From NCBI RefSeq assembly GCF_001667185.1, contig NZ_LZIC01000019.1:57716-121715 (forward strand): a DNA stretch of 64,000 nt. The letters run 5' to 3'. Below the pieces are notes generated by a model. It was not told where the DNA came from, did not search any database, and worked only from the letters and a program-made list of their open reading frames with translations. The DNA comes from Mycobacterium sp. 852002-50816_SCH5313054-b. GTDB taxonomy: Bacteria > Actinomycetota > Actinomycetes > Mycobacteriales > Mycobacteriaceae. A program made the translations under genes and the position numbers. This document shows, piece by piece, positions 1-8,668 of the stretch (position 1 is the stretch's first letter; every line of letters starts with the position of its first letter).

Positions 1-245
1 TACCAGTTGGCCTTGCCGTCGCGCAGCGACACCCCGTGCACCATGCCGTCGCCGCTGAACCAGTGATAGGTGGCCGGGTCGACCTCTTCGGCCGGGTTCG
101 GCCCGTTGCGCAGATACCGCCCGTCGAGGTGCTCGGGGATGCGCCCGGTGACCTCCAGGTCGGTCGCGGTCACCTCGGCGCCCACCGGCGCCAGGAAGCC
201 CTCGAGGTACGGATTCCGGGATTGGGTGGTTTGCACGGATGTCAC
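1..245 (-). CDS. Carotenoid cleavage oxygenase (Rv0654-like), N-terminal part
   Basis: Only the first 81 codons are inside the window; the gene runs off the left edge. The GTG start at 245 has a strong AGGAG site (253-257) seven bases upstream. The translation contains the RPE65/carotenoid oxygenase N-terminal hallmarks: RYLRNGPNP followed by HWFSGDGMVHGVSL. Family members are Fe(II) enzymes that oxidatively cleave polyene double bonds of carotenoids or apocarotenoids. The iron-binding histidines lie further downstream and cannot be checked here. The gene is divergent from a TetR regulator, and the shared intergenic region carries a palindrome, so local repression is likely. The family call is confident; the substrate is unknown. 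Confidence 0.85.
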   Translation of the reverse strand, partial: MTSVQTTQSRNPYLEGFLAPVGAEVTATDLEVTGRIPEHLDGRYLRNGPNPAEEVDPATYHWFSGDGMVHGVSLRDGKANW

Positions 246-257
246 CGGTAAGCTCCT

Positions 258-281
258 ATAACATTGATATTTCACTGTTAT
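258..281. promoter_or_regulatory. Inverted repeat, probable TetR operator
   Basis: A perfect 6-bp inverted repeat, ATAACA-N12-TGTTAT, sits in the AT-rich gap between the divergent oxygenase and TetR genes, directly beside the oxygenase ribosome site. This is where a TetR regulator would bind to control itself and its neighbour. The operator role is an inference. Confidence 0.5.
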
Positions 282-307
282 CAGGACAGTACGCCGGTGA
301 TGGGAAG

Positions 308-1003
308 ATGACAAGGATGACCTCGGAGACCCAACGCAGCGTGCGTGACGAGATGCTGCACGCCGCCGTCGCGCTGCTCGACGAGCACGGGCCGGACGCG
401 CTGCAGACGCGCAGGGTGGCCGGCGCCGCGGGGACCTCGACGATGGCGCTGTACACCCATTTCGGCGGGATGCGGGGCCTGATCGCCGGGGTCGCCGAGG
501 AGGGCCTGCGGCAGTTCGACGCCGCGCTGACGGTGCCCCAGACCGACGACCCGGTCGCCGACCTGTTCACCGTCGGCGCCGCCTATCGGCGCTACGCCAT
601 CGAGCGTCCGCACATGTATCGGCTGATGTTCGGCAGCACCAGCGCGCACGGCATCAACGCACCCGCGGGCAACGTCCTGACGCTGACGGTCGCCGAGATC
701 GAACAGCGCATCCCCAGCTTCGCGCACGTGGTGCGCGCGGTGCAGCGGTCGATGCGCGCGGGGCGAATCACCGTCGGCGTCGCCGCCGACGGTGCGCCCG
801 ACCAAGCGATAGTGGCCACAGCCGCCCAGTTCTGGGCGTTGGTGCACGGGTTCGTGATGCTCGAACTGGCCGGCTTCTACGGGGAGGACGGCGCGGCCGT
901 CGCACCCGTGCTCGGCTCCCTGACGTCGAATTTCCTTGTGGCTCTGGGAGATTCACCGGAGCGCGTGCGAAAGTCGCAGCGCGCGGCCTTCGGCGTCCGC
1001 TGA
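308..1003 (+). CDS. TetR/AcrR family transcriptional regulator
   Basis: This is a one-component repressor with an N-terminal helix-turn-helix (roughly residues 14-60, containing RRVAGAAGTSTMALYTHFGG) and a C-terminal ligand domain of the TetR_C type. The length of 231 aa is normal for the family. The reading frame is open back to 239, but that would translate through the palindrome. ATG 308 is used here; ATG 317 is also plausible because GGGAAG lies nine bases before it. It probably controls the divergent carotenoid oxygenase gene and itself. The ligand is not predictable. Confidence 0.85.
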   Translation: MTRMTSETQRSVRDEMLHAAVALLDEHGPDALQTRRVAGAAGTSTMALYTHFGGMRGLIAGVAEEGLRQFDAALTVPQTDDPVADLFTVGAAYRRYAIERPHMYRLMFGSTSAHGINAPAGNVLTLTVAEIEQRIPSFAHVVRAVQRSMRAGRITVGVAADGAPDQAIVATAAQFWALVHGFVMLELAGFYGEDGAAVAPVLGSLTSNFLVALGDSPERVRKSQRAAFGVR

Positions 1004-1010
1004 GCGCACG

Positions 1011-1040
1011 AAACCCCCGGAAGGGCGTTTCCGGGGGTTT
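1011..1040. terminator. Bidirectional terminator between TetR gene and rplL
   Basis: A perfect 12-bp stem (AAACCCCCGGAA pairing with TTCCGGGGGTTT) with a short loop ends in T-rich sequence on both strands. It lies in the 49-bp gap between convergent genes, so it can stop transcription from both sides. Confidence 0.85.
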
Positions 1041-1052
1041 CGTGAAGTAGTG

Positions 1053-1445
1053 CTACTTGACGGTGACGGTGGCGCCGGCGGCCTCGAGCTTGGCCTTGGC
1101 GTCGTCGGCCGCCTCCTTGGCTACCTTCTCCAGCAGCGGCTTGGGCGCGCTGTCGACGAGGTCCTTGGCCTCCTTGAGGCCCAGGCCGGAGACGATCTCG
1201 CGGACCACCTTGATGACGCCGATCTTCTTGTCACCGGCGGCCTCGAGGATGACGTCGAATTCCGACTGCTCCTCGGCGGCCTCGGCGGGGGCGCCACCGG
1301 CGGCCGGACCGGCGGCGGCGACGGCGACCGGCGCGGCCGCGGTGACCTCAAAGGTCTCTTCGAACTTCTTGACGAAGTCCGAAAGCTCCAACAGGGTCAT
1401 TTCCTTGAACACGTCGAGCAGGTCGTCGGCAGTCATCTTTGCCAT
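1053..1445 (-). CDS. rplL: 50S ribosomal protein L7/L12
   Basis: This is the stalk protein of the large ribosomal subunit. It forms dimers on L10 and recruits elongation and initiation GTPases. The 130-aa product has the typical N-terminal dimerisation helices, an Ala/Gly/Pro-rich hinge at about residues 38-58, and a C-terminal domain ending in [12 protein letters not shown]. It lies 32 bp downstream of rplJ and is expressed with it. Stoichiometry is expected to be set through the L10 leader upstream of rplJ. Confidence 0.98.
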   Translation of the reverse strand: MAKMTADDLLDVFKEMTLLELSDFVKKFEETFEVTAAAPVAVAAAGPAAGGAPAEAAEEQSEFDVILEAAGDKKIGVIKVVREIVSGLGLKEAKDLVDSAPKPLLEKVAKEAADDAKAKLEAAGATVTVK

Positions 1446-1477
1446 GGGTATGGGTCCTTCCTGGTAATCGGGTGGGG

Positions 1478-2095
1478 TTATTCGGCTTCGGCCGGTGTCT
1501 CGGCCGTTTCAGCCGGTGCCTCGGGGGTTTCTTCGGCGGGTGCCGCCGCTGCTTCTGCGACCGGAGCGGCAGGCTCCGGCTCGGCGGGCTTCTTTTCCTG
1601 CAGGGCGGCCAAGAGCCGGGCCATCTGCGAGGTCGGGGCGGCGAACAGGCCGGCGGCCTTGGCGAGGTTGCCCTTCATCGCGCCGGCCAGCTTGGCCAGC
1701 AGCACCTCGCGGGACTCGAGGTCCGCGATGCGCTCGACCTCGGCGACCGTCAGCGGGTGGCCATCCATGTAGCCGCCCTTGATGACCAGGGCCTTGTTGT
1801 CCTTGGCGAAGGTCTTGATGGCCTTGGCGGCGTCGACCGGCTCGCCGCTGACGAACGCGATCGCCGTCGGGCCGGCGAACAGCTCGTCGAGGCCCTCGAT
1901 GCCGGCGTCGGCGGCCGCCCGCTTGATCAGGGTGTTCTTGGCCACCGTGTAGGTGGCCGATCCCGCCAGCGACCTGCGCAGCTCGGCCAGGTTGGCCACG
2001 GTCAGACCGCGGTATTCGGTGATCAGGGTGGCCGTCGAGTCCTTGAACTGCTCCGCGATGTCTGCGACGGCGGTGGCCTTGTCAGCCCTGGCCAT
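1478..2095 (-). CDS. rplJ: 50S ribosomal protein L10
   Basis: L10 anchors the L7/L12 stalk to 23S rRNA. The 205-aa product has a canonical start ([17 protein letters not shown]) and the conserved TLITEYRGL and NTLIKRA segments. The C-terminus from about residue 165 is an Ala/Glu/Pro-rich tail, longer than the E. coli protein (165 aa) and typical of mycobacteria. An AGGAGG site lies just upstream of the ATG. The gene is preceded by a structured leader. Confidence 0.97.
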   Translation of the reverse strand: MARADKATAVADIAEQFKDSTATLITEYRGLTVANLAELRRSLAGSATYTVAKNTLIKRAAADAGIEGLDELFAGPTAIAFVSGEPVDAAKAIKTFAKDNKALVIKGGYMDGHPLTVAEVERIADLESREVLLAKLAGAMKGNLAKAAGLFAAPTSQMARLLAALQEKKPAEPEPAAPVAEAAAAPAEETPEAPAETAETPAEAE

Positions 2096-2283
2096 GCATA
2101 CCTCCTGTCAGTGAAAGTCTTCTGCGATCACCGGAGAACGACGAACGCCCCGGCGCAGGAAGCGGCCGGGGCGTGAAATTCGCCGGCGTGCGCCGGCGTG
2201 GTGCCTCGTCCTCCTGCGTGGGCCGCCGGGATGTTCCCGGACCTTCAACCGATTGCTCGGTGACCGACGGTCTTCGGTGGATC
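2096..2283 (-). promoter_or_regulatory. L10 autoregulatory leader of rplJL
   Basis: The untranslated region upstream of rplJ can fold strongly. It holds a 9-bp stem (CGCCCCGGC at 2146-2154 with GCCGGGGCG at 2165-2173) and a second GC palindrome pair (CGCCGGCG at 2181-2188 and 2191-2198). An AGGAGGACGAGG-type purine segment lies farther 5'. L10-L12 complexes are known to bind such leaders and repress their own translation. I assign this by position and structure, not by a model search. Confidence 0.7.
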
Positions 2284-2289
2284 GCCACC

Positions 2290-2319
2290 ACAATAGCGCG
2301 ACCCCCCGCGGTCAGCCAA
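2290..2319 (-). promoter_or_regulatory. Likely SigA promoter for rplJL
   Basis: On the minus strand TTGGCT (2319-2314) and TATTGT (2295-2290) are separated by 18 bases. Transcription would start near 2283, giving a leader of about 188 nt. It fits the -35/-10 pattern of housekeeping promoters. Confidence 0.5.
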
Positions 2320-2327
2320 AACGCCGC

Positions 2328-3242
2328 CTAGCCGAGCCCCGCCAGCCTCGCCGCGCCGACCAGCCCGGCCTCGCCACCCAGCGCGGCCGGCACCACGCGC
2401 AGGCCGGCCAGGAAATCCAGCCCGGCGTAATCGGCCAGCGCGGCGCGCAGCGGGTCGAAGAGCACGCCGCCGGACTTGGCGACGCCGCCGCCGATGACGA
2501 CGAGGTCGAGGTCGCACACCGCCCCGACCGACGCGATCATCGCCGCGAGCGCGGTGGCCCCCCGGCGAAACGTCCGCACCGCCAGCGCGTCCCCGCCCGC
2601 CGCCGCGGCGGCCAGGTCCCTGGCGCCGGCGTCCGGCGGCGCGGACCAGCCGTTGTCGCGGGCCCAGCGCACCATCCACGGCCCGGACGCGACGGTTTCG
2701 ACGCAGCCGCGCCCCCCGCACGCGCACGGCCGGCCCTCCTGCTCGACCACCACGTGGCCGACGTGACCGGCGTTGCCGGTGCGCCCGGTATACGGGACGC
2801 CGTCGAGGATCAATCCCCCGCCCACGCCGGTGGATACCACCATGCCGAGCATGAAACGGGCGTCGCGGCCCGCGCCGAGCCAATGCTCACCCAGCGCCAT
2901 GCAGACGCCGTCGCCGCCGAGCCGGACCGGCACGCCCGGCACCTCGGCCGCGACCCGATCGCGCAGCGGGAAGCCGCGCCAGGATCGGATGTTGACGGGA
3001 CTGACTCTCCCGCCGGGCAGGTCGATAGGGCCGGCCGAAGCGACGCCCACCGCGGTGACGGGACCGTCGGCGGCGCGCATGGCGTCGGCGATGGTCGCGG
3101 CGACCACGGCCCAGACCGCCTCGGCGTCGCCGCCGGCGGGGGTGGGCCGGATGGCGGTGTGGACCAGGGCACCGCCGGGATCGGCCAGGCCGGCGGCGAT
3201 TTTGGTGCCGCCGATGTCGAGGCTGAGCGTGAACGCGGCCAT
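2328..3242 (-). CDS. ROK-family sugar kinase
   Basis: This is a cytoplasmic ATP-dependent hexose kinase of 304 aa. The phosphate-1 loop LDIGGTKIAAGL is at residues 6-17. Mid-protein it has the ROK zinc signature (CACGGRGCVE) followed by VASGPW. The start codon overlaps the stop of the upstream gene (TGATG), so translation is coupled. It is the last gene of an alpha-mannosidase operon, suggesting it phosphorylates the released sugar, perhaps mannose or glucose. ROK kinases vary in substrate, so this is inference. It corresponds by order to Rv0650. Confidence 0.88.
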   Translation of the reverse strand: MAAFTLSLDIGGTKIAAGLADPGGALVHTAIRPTPAGGDAEAVWAVVAATIADAMRAADGPVTAVGVASAGPIDLPGGRVSPVNIRSWRGFPLRDRVAAEVPGVPVRLGGDGVCMALGEHWLGAGRDARFMLGMVVSTGVGGGLILDGVPYTGRTGNAGHVGHVVVEQEGRPCACGGRGCVETVASGPWMVRWARDNGWSAPPDAGARDLAAAAAGGDALAVRTFRRGATALAAMIASVGAVCDLDLVVIGGGVAKSGGVLFDPLRAALADYAGLDFLAGLRVVPAALGGEAGLVGAARLAGLG

Positions 3243-3859
3243 CAGTGGCGGTGGGTGTTGTCGGGTTGGCGTGGGTCGCCCGGATGCTCGTAGCCGGGCG
3301 CGAGCCGGACCAGCGCGGCCCGGCGCGCGTCCAGCCACACCCGGAAGGCGCGCCGGCGCGCGGCACCCCGCAGGTGGTCGGCGATCGCCGGGCGCACCTG
3401 TGCCAGCGGCGGGATGGTGCGCGGGGGCGCCCGCCAGCCGCCGGGGCCGGGCTGCGGCGCGGCGAAGCGCAGCGGGTTGCGGGCGTGGTAGTCGGCCACG
3501 GCGTCGGCGCCGATCCGGACCGCCGCGGTGACGTCGGCGAACAGCGCCCGTGCCCGCGGATCCACCAGCACCGCGGCGGCCACGCTGCCGATCTCCAGCC
3601 GGGCGGTCGCGTCGGGCAGCAGCTCGGCCTGGGCCGGCGCGTCCCGCGCGGTCAGGCCGCGCGCGGCGGCCTCGGCGGCGACCACGCGCTCGGTCACGAT
3701 CACCTGGGTGAGCCAGCGCCGCAGTTGCCGGCCCTCGGCGGTGCCGCCGGCCGGCAGCGCGGCCGCGCGCCGTCCGCGCCGCAACCGCGCCTCGGCCGCG
3801 TCGACCTCGTCGACGGACACCGGGTCGCCGGCCACCCTCGCCACCAGCCGGGCGCTCAT
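3242..3859 (-). CDS. SurA_N-like protein of unknown function (annotated FabD2 in related genomes)
   Basis: The 205-aa product sits between the mannosidase and the ROK kinase and overlaps both (ATGA with the former, TGATG with the latter). By gene order it matches the ORF called fabD2 (Rv0649) in M. tuberculosis. It shows no GHSxG nucleophile motif or other malonyltransferase signature and is far too short for FabD (about 300 aa). The N-terminus (VARVAGDPVSVDEVDAAEARL) and the segment WLTQVIVTERVVAAEAAARGL resemble the N-terminal helical region of SurA/PrsA-type foldases. There is no PPIase domain and no signal peptide. The C-terminus carries a PGYEHPGDP stretch. The function is unknown; tight coupling implies a role with the mannosidase. 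Confidence 0.75.
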   Translation of the reverse strand: MSARLVARVAGDPVSVDEVDAAEARLRRGRRAAALPAGGTAEGRQLRRWLTQVIVTERVVAAEAAARGLTARDAPAQAELLPDATARLEIGSVAAAVLVDPRARALFADVTAAVRIGADAVADYHARNPLRFAAPQPGPGGWRAPPRTIPPLAQVRPAIADHLRGAARRRAFRVWLDARRAALVRLAPGYEHPGDPRQPDNTHRH

Positions 3860-6800
3860 GTCGCGGTCACCCGCACCGCCGGCGAGTAGACCAGCCGGCC
3901 CGCGCAGCCGACCCGGACCAGTGCCCACCACTGGCCGGGGTCCTGCCACGGCGGCGGCGTCACGTCGAAGCCGAGCTCGACCGTGCCGCCCGCGGGCAGC
4001 ACCGCGCCGCACACGGCGGGGCCGATCCACTCCCAGGTGCCCCACGGGCTGATCAGGTGCGCCTCCAGCGCCAGGTCGGCCCGGGCGTGGGTGCCGACCG
4101 CCACGGCCAGCCGGGCGGTCCCGCCCACCGCGACCTCGACGTCGGCCGGCGCGTCGACGAGGTAGAGCAGCTCGGACCCATCGCGCGCCCCGACCTCCAC
4201 CACGCACACGTCCTCGACCACCTGGCGCCAGGCCGCGGGGACGCCGTCGCCCGCGAGGCGGAGCTGCGCGCGGACCGGGTACAGCCCGGGCCTCGCGCGC
4301 GCCGGGATCGACACCACCACGTCGGCCTCGCGGTGATCGCCGGCGCACAGGGTGAACGGCAGCTCGGCCGGTGCGGCCGACCAGCCGTCGGGACACACCA
4401 CCGTCACCGCGCCGTCCAGCGCGGCATCGCTGCAATCGCTGGCCACGCTGAGCCGCAACGCCACCTCGCCGCCCGGCGCGGCCGTCACCCGCTGCGGCTG
4501 CAGGTGCGCGACGGCCGGCAACCCTCCGAGCGGCGCGGGCCCGCGGTTGTGCAGCCAATAGCGCGCGTACAGCGGCTGCGCGACCTCGGCGTCCGGTGCC
4601 AGTACCGCGGAACCCTCGAAAACCCCCGATATGGATGGCATCTCGAGGCGGGCCAGCACCGTGGCGACCTGATAGCCGTGCAGGTCGATCGAGGCCGCTG
4701 GCCCGTGCGGCCGTTCCAGCAAATCGGCGAACTGCATCCCGCGCACCGCGCCGAGCCCGGAGCCGACGGCGACGCGGGTGCGGTTCCCGGTGGTTTCCAC
4801 CAACCGCAGGGCCACCGCGGCGGGGTCGACGGGCCGGGCGCTGCCGGTGGTCAGCGGGTTACCGGCCGCCTTGAGCGCCGCCAGCTGCGCCGCGCCGGCG
4901 GGCTCGACGTGCAGCAGCGACCCGGACGCGGCCAGCTCGCCGCGCCGCCCGCCCGGCACGACGGCCAGCAGCGGGTGGGCGAACTGGGCCGCGCGGGTTG
5001 GGATCTCGGCCTCCCGCCAGTCGCCGTCGCCGGTGATGAGCGCGTAGTCGAAGGCGTGGCTCCAGTGCTGGAGTTGAAAGTTGGATCCGTCGGGCGCGGT
5101 GCGGCGCGGATCGTCGATCCAGGTGCCCGACGGCCAGCCCGTGCAGGACCGCAGCAAGGCGGTGTGCAGGGTGCCGTCGGTGTCGACGGCGAAGCTGGGC
5201 ACCCCGCGGTTGAGCAGCGCGACCGTGCGGGATTCGAAGCGGCCCATGCCCGACGGGGCCCGCTGATCGACCACGATCTCGGCGTCCGCCAGATCCTCGA
5301 CGACCGACGCGATCGCCGCGGCCACGCCCTGCTCGTCGCGGCCGTCGATCACCAGGACCGGTAGCGCCCGCGGCGGCCGCAGGTCCGCGTCGGGCACCCA
5401 CGCGGCCGCCAACGGCCCCTCGGCCGGCACCCAGACGCGGGCCCGGCCGGTCTGGGCCAGCTGGCGCTCCAGTTCGGCGGCGTACTCCGGATCCGCCTGC
5501 GCCAGAACGGCTTTGGCAAAGGCGTTGCGAGCGGGCCCGCCGAGCGCGATCCGGACGTCGGGCAGGTTGGAGTCGACTCCCAGGCACCCGTAGCGCGGCT
5601 TGTCGGCGCCGCTGCAGGTCGCCGTGACGCCGGCGCGCACCAGCGCGACCATCAGCTCGCGCGCCGGCGACCCGGACGCCGCCTCGGCCGGCGTCACCAC
5701 CTCGGCCACCGACACGGCCCGCACTGTGTTATCCGCGCCGCCGAGGCGGACCCGGACCGCCGACGACAGGCCGAACCAGCCGTACGCCGGGTTGTCCAGC
5801 GTCCACGGGTGTCGCGCGGTGTCCACGGAGCGGGCCCCGTCATGCAGCAACGCGAAGCCCCGCCCGACGACGGCGTCACCGACCTCGCTGACCGGCATGG
5901 CGCCCGGCACCGGGCACGGCCAGCGCAGCCGCAACAACCGGTCCTCCCCGGCGAATTCGTCGATGACGGTGCGGCAGTCCAGCCGCGCCACCCCGTTCCA
6001 CAGGGTCAGCGTCTGGGTGTAGCGCAGCAGGGCGCCGAGGCGCCCGTGCACGACCAGCCGGTGACCGAGCGGACCGCGATAGGCCCGCACCCGCGCCGGC
6101 GATTCCGACGAGCAGACCACCGGACCCTTGGGCAGCAGGTGCCACGGCCCCTCCCCCTGCTGCGGGTGCGACGGGTATTCCTCGTAGAGCGCAAGCTCGT
6201 TGCCCACCCGGCCGTCGGCGATCAGCTGCCGGCCGTCGCGGACCAGGGACGCGACTCCCCCGCCGCGCGCCGGGTCGGCCTCCAGCCGGTAGTGCTCGTT
6301 GGCGATCGCCGCTCCGGGCATGGGTTCCCAGCCGCTCGCTTCGCCAGCCGGGACCAGCCGGTAGGCCCGCCAGCCCAGCGACGGCACGTCGGGCGCCAGC
6401 CAGGTGACCGAGCGCCCGTCGTGCTCGACGTGCGCGGGCAGCTCGGTGCCGTCGGGATCGAGCACCCGGACCCCGGCGCCCGGCGGCGCGTCGAGGCGGG
6501 CGGTCACGATGTCGGTGCGCGGCTGCGCCAACGGATTCCAGACGACCACGTCGCCCCCGATCGCGCCGGACAGCAGCGCCAGCGAGTTGTCGCGGGCCGC
6601 GCGGCCCAGCTCCCACGCGTCGCGCCAGCCGGTCAGCAGGTCCAAATACACCTGGTCGGACTCCGAACCGGTGATGGCGTCGTGGTGCGCGCCGTAGGCC
6701 AGCTGCACCCACGCCTTGGCGAGGGCGGCCTGCGGGTACTCGGCGCCGGTCAGCACCGCGGCGAACACGGCGAAGCGCTCGGCCTGCAGTACGGCGTTCT

Positions 6801-8019
6801 CGGCGGCCCGGTTGGCCTGCTTGGTGTCGATGTAGGACACGTCCTTGCCGGTGTAGATCGGGTTCATGTCGCGGGTCTGCGGCGACGGCTCGCAGCCACG
6901 CTGCGCCAGTTCCGCGCGCACCGCCGCGAAGAACTCCCGCGGCAGCGCGCACACGAAGCGCGGCCAGGTATACCGCGCGGCCCAGTCGCGGTGGATCGCG
7001 GTCACCCATTGGTTCGGCGGCGTGTAGTCGGTGCCGACCGGCAGCAGCACGTTGCGCGTCAAGGCGACCTTCTTGAGCCGCTGGAACAGCGCGTGGGTGG
7101 CGCCCTCGGCCTCGGCGAGCGACGCCGACGAGTCCATCCCCCAGCCCGCCCCGTAGTGCGCGGGCATGTAGTGGGTGAGCAGGCCGCGGCCCGACGGCGC
7201 GATCCACTCGAACTCGCTGCGGAACTGCATGCGGTCCACGTCGCCGCCGGGACCCCACTGGTGGTGCGGGCCGCGGGCCCACGAACTCGACGTCAGGCCC
7301 GCGTCGGCGGCAAACCCCGGGAATTGCGGGTCGTGGCCGAACACGTCGAGCTGCCACGCGGTGGCGGGGTCGGCGCCCAGGACGTGGCGCTGAAACCCGG
7401 CGCCATGCACGAGGTTTCGGACGGTCGTTTCCGGGCCGGTCAGGTTGGTGTTCGGCTCGTTGTAGGTGCCGCCCATCACCTCGACGCGACCCTCGGCGAG
7501 GAACCGGCGCAGGTCGGCGCGGTCCTCGGGGTGGGTGTCCCAGTACGGCTTGAGGTAGTCCACCTCCGCCAGCACGAACTTGTATTCAGGCTCACGGCGG
7601 GCCAGCTCCAGATGGGCGTGGACCAGTTCGAAGGCGTTGGTCTGCCGCCCCGGCGGGTCCTCGGCCCACTCGCTGGTATAGGCGCCCTGGGTGTTCCACC
7701 AGACCGGGTCGTAGTGGAAGTGACTGACCATGTACATGGTCCACCCGGGCTCGGCGACGGTGAACTCGAACTCCGCGGTGGCGCCGCCGGCGTGCACCCG
7801 CGCCGCCCGGCGCTCGCCGACGGCGGCACCGGCGACGGTGACCGGCACCTCGACGGCCCCGCCCCCGGGCTGGGCCGTCGCCTCGCCGCTCAGGCCGTCG
7901 CCGTCGATGCGGATCGGGGTCGGCCCGGCGCAGCCCGCGAGGCCGATGCGGGCGAGCTGCAGCGGCGCGTCCGGCGGCCCGACGAAAAGCTCGGTCGAGT
8001 CCGCCGAAATGACCTGCAC
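3856..8019 (-). CDS. GH38 alpha-mannosidase, cytosolic
   Basis: This 1387-aa retaining alpha-mannosidase belongs to glycoside hydrolase family 38. It contains the zinc-site motif SHFHYDPVWW (His100, His102, Asp104). It also has LDVFGHDPQFPGF, where Asp225 is the probable catalytic nucleophile. The middle and C-terminal parts are beta-rich, as in family members. There is no signal peptide, so the enzyme should act inside the cell. The Rv0648 homologue is recalled as about 1215 aa, so this form is longer. The GTG start at 8019 has TAAGGT six bases upstream, indicating a leaderless transcript. It starts an operon with an unknown protein and a ROK kinase, consistent with intracellular mannoside breakdown. 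Confidence 0.9.
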   Translation of the reverse strand: MQVISADSTELFVGPPDAPLQLARIGLAGCAGPTPIRIDGDGLSGEATAQPGGGAVEVPVTVAGAAVGERRAARVHAGGATAEFEFTVAEPGWTMYMVSHFHYDPVWWNTQGAYTSEWAEDPPGRQTNAFELVHAHLELARREPEYKFVLAEVDYLKPYWDTHPEDRADLRRFLAEGRVEVMGGTYNEPNTNLTGPETTVRNLVHGAGFQRHVLGADPATAWQLDVFGHDPQFPGFAADAGLTSSSWARGPHHQWGPGGDVDRMQFRSEFEWIAPSGRGLLTHYMPAHYGAGWGMDSSASLAEAEGATHALFQRLKKVALTRNVLLPVGTDYTPPNQWVTAIHRDWAARYTWPRFVCALPREFFAAVRAELAQRGCEPSPQTRDMNPIYTGKDVSYIDTKQANRAAENAVLQAERFAVFAAVLTGAEYPQAALAKAWVQLAYGAHHDAITGSESDQVYLDLLTGWRDAWELGRAARDNSLALLSGAIGGDVVVWNPLAQPRTDIVTARLDAPPGAGVRVLDPDGTELPAHVEHDGRSVTWLAPDVPSLGWRAYRLVPAGEASGWEPMPGAAIANEHYRLEADPARGGGVASLVRDGRQLIADGRVGNELALYEEYPSHPQQGEGPWHLLPKGPVVCSSESPARVRAYRGPLGHRLVVHGRLGALLRYTQTLTLWNGVARLDCRTVIDEFAGEDRLLRLRWPCPVPGAMPVSEVGDAVVGRGFALLHDGARSVDTARHPWTLDNPAYGWFGLSSAVRVRLGGADNTVRAVSVAEVVTPAEAASGSPARELMVALVRAGVTATCSGADKPRYGCLGVDSNLPDVRIALGGPARNAFAKAVLAQADPEYAAELERQLAQTGRARVWVPAEGPLAAAWVPDADLRPPRALPVLVIDGRDEQGVAAAIASVVEDLADAEIVVDQRAPSGMGRFESRTVALLNRGVPSFAVDTDGTLHTALLRSCTGWPSGTWIDDPRRTAPDGSNFQLQHWSHAFDYALITGDGDWREAEIPTRAAQFAHPLLAVVPGGRRGELAASGSLLHVEPAGAAQLAALKAAGNPLTTGSARPVDPAAVALRLVETTGNRTRVAVGSGLGAVRGMQFADLLERPHGPAASIDLHGYQVATVLARLEMPSISGVFEGSAVLAPDAEVAQPLYARYWLHNRGPAPLGGLPAVAHLQPQRVTAAPGGEVALRLSVASDCSDAALDGAVTVVCPDGWSAAPAELPFTLCAGDHREADVVVSIPARARPGLYPVRAQLRLAGDGVPAAWRQVVEDVCVVEVGARDGSELLYLVDAPADVEVAVGGTARLAVAVGTHARADLALEAHLISPWGTWEWIGPAVCGAVLPAGGTVELGFDVTPPPWQDPGQWWALVRVGCAGRLVYSPAVRVTAT

Positions 8020-8025
8020 CCCCGC

Positions 8026-8031
8026 ACCTTA
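8026..8031 (-). promoter_or_regulatory. -10 box (TAAGGT) for the GH38 operon
   Basis: TAAGGT on the minus strand is followed by exactly six bases and then the GTG start at 8019. This is the usual geometry of leaderless mycobacterial transcripts. Confidence 0.5.
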
Positions 8032-8065
8032 CGACGCGGGGGGCCGCGGTGTCGGCATCTGGACC

Positions 8066-8071
8066 TAGGAT
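8066..8071 (+). promoter_or_regulatory. -10 box (TAGGAT) for the DinB-like gene
   Basis: TAGGAT is followed by six bases and the ATG at 8078, suggesting a leaderless mRNA. It is back to back with the GH38 -10 box, only 34 bp away. Confidence 0.5.
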
Positions 8072-8077
8072 CTGGTC

Positions 8078-8668
8078 ATGCCCGCCCTCGCCCCTCCCGT
8101 CACCGACGAGCGCAACGCCCTGCGCGAATTCCTGGCGTTCCACCAAAGCGCTTACTTCGCCGTCTCCTACGGCCTCACCGACGAACAGGCCCGCTCGACG
8201 CCTTCGGTCAGCGCACTGTCGGTCGGCGGGCTGATCAAGCACGCCACCGCCATGCAGCGCAGCTGGATGGCACGCGTAGCCGCCGCGCCGGACCTGGCTC
8301 CGAAGGACCCGCGGCCCTTCGACGAGATCGCCAAGGAGTTCGGCGAGCAGCACGTGATGCGGCCCGACGAGACGCTGGCCGGGCTGCTGAAAGCCTTCGA
8401 GGCCCAGAACGCCGAATCGCTGCGCCTGGTCGAGACCGCCGACCTCGACGCCGCGGTGCCCGTTCCGCAGGACATCCCCTGGTTTCCCAAGAACCAGAAG
8501 GCCTGGTCGGTGCGCTGGGTGATCTTGCACGTCATCAACGAGCTGGCCCGCCACGCCGGGCACGCCGACATCGTCCGCGAGACGGTCGACGGCGCCACCA
8601 TGTACGAGTTGATCGCCGCGTTGGAGAACTGGCAGATCGAAGGCTGGGTCCAGCCCTGGAAGAAATAG
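8078..8668 (+). CDS. DinB/DUF664-family protein
   Basis: This 196-aa protein has the four-helix DinB-like fold used by metal-dependent thiol transferases and related enzymes. Probable metal ligands are the histidine in GGLIKHAT (about residue 54) and the pair in HVINELARHAGHADI (about residues 152-165). Such proteins often act with mycothiol in actinobacteria. No substrate can be inferred. The gene opens a same-strand run that continues into two LipG-type hydrolases and the mmaA cluster. Its stop codon touches the next coding region. Confidence 0.8.
   Translation: MPALAPPVTDERNALREFLAFHQSAYFAVSYGLTDEQARSTPSVSALSVGGLIKHATAMQRSWMARVAAAPDLAPKDPRPFDEIAKEFGEQHVMRPDETLAGLLKAFEAQNAESLRLVETADLDAAVPVPQDIPWFPKNQKAWSVRWVILHVINELARHAGHADIVRETVDGATMYELIAALENWQIEGWVQPWKK

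Noticed and set aside
239..307. Upstream extension of the TetR gene
   Set aside because: It would translate across the palindrome and lacks homology. ATG 308 or 317 fits the family better.
3242..3859. FabD2, malonyl-CoA:ACP transacylase
   Set aside because: No GHSxG motif, too short, and the sequence resembles a SurA_N-type helical domain.
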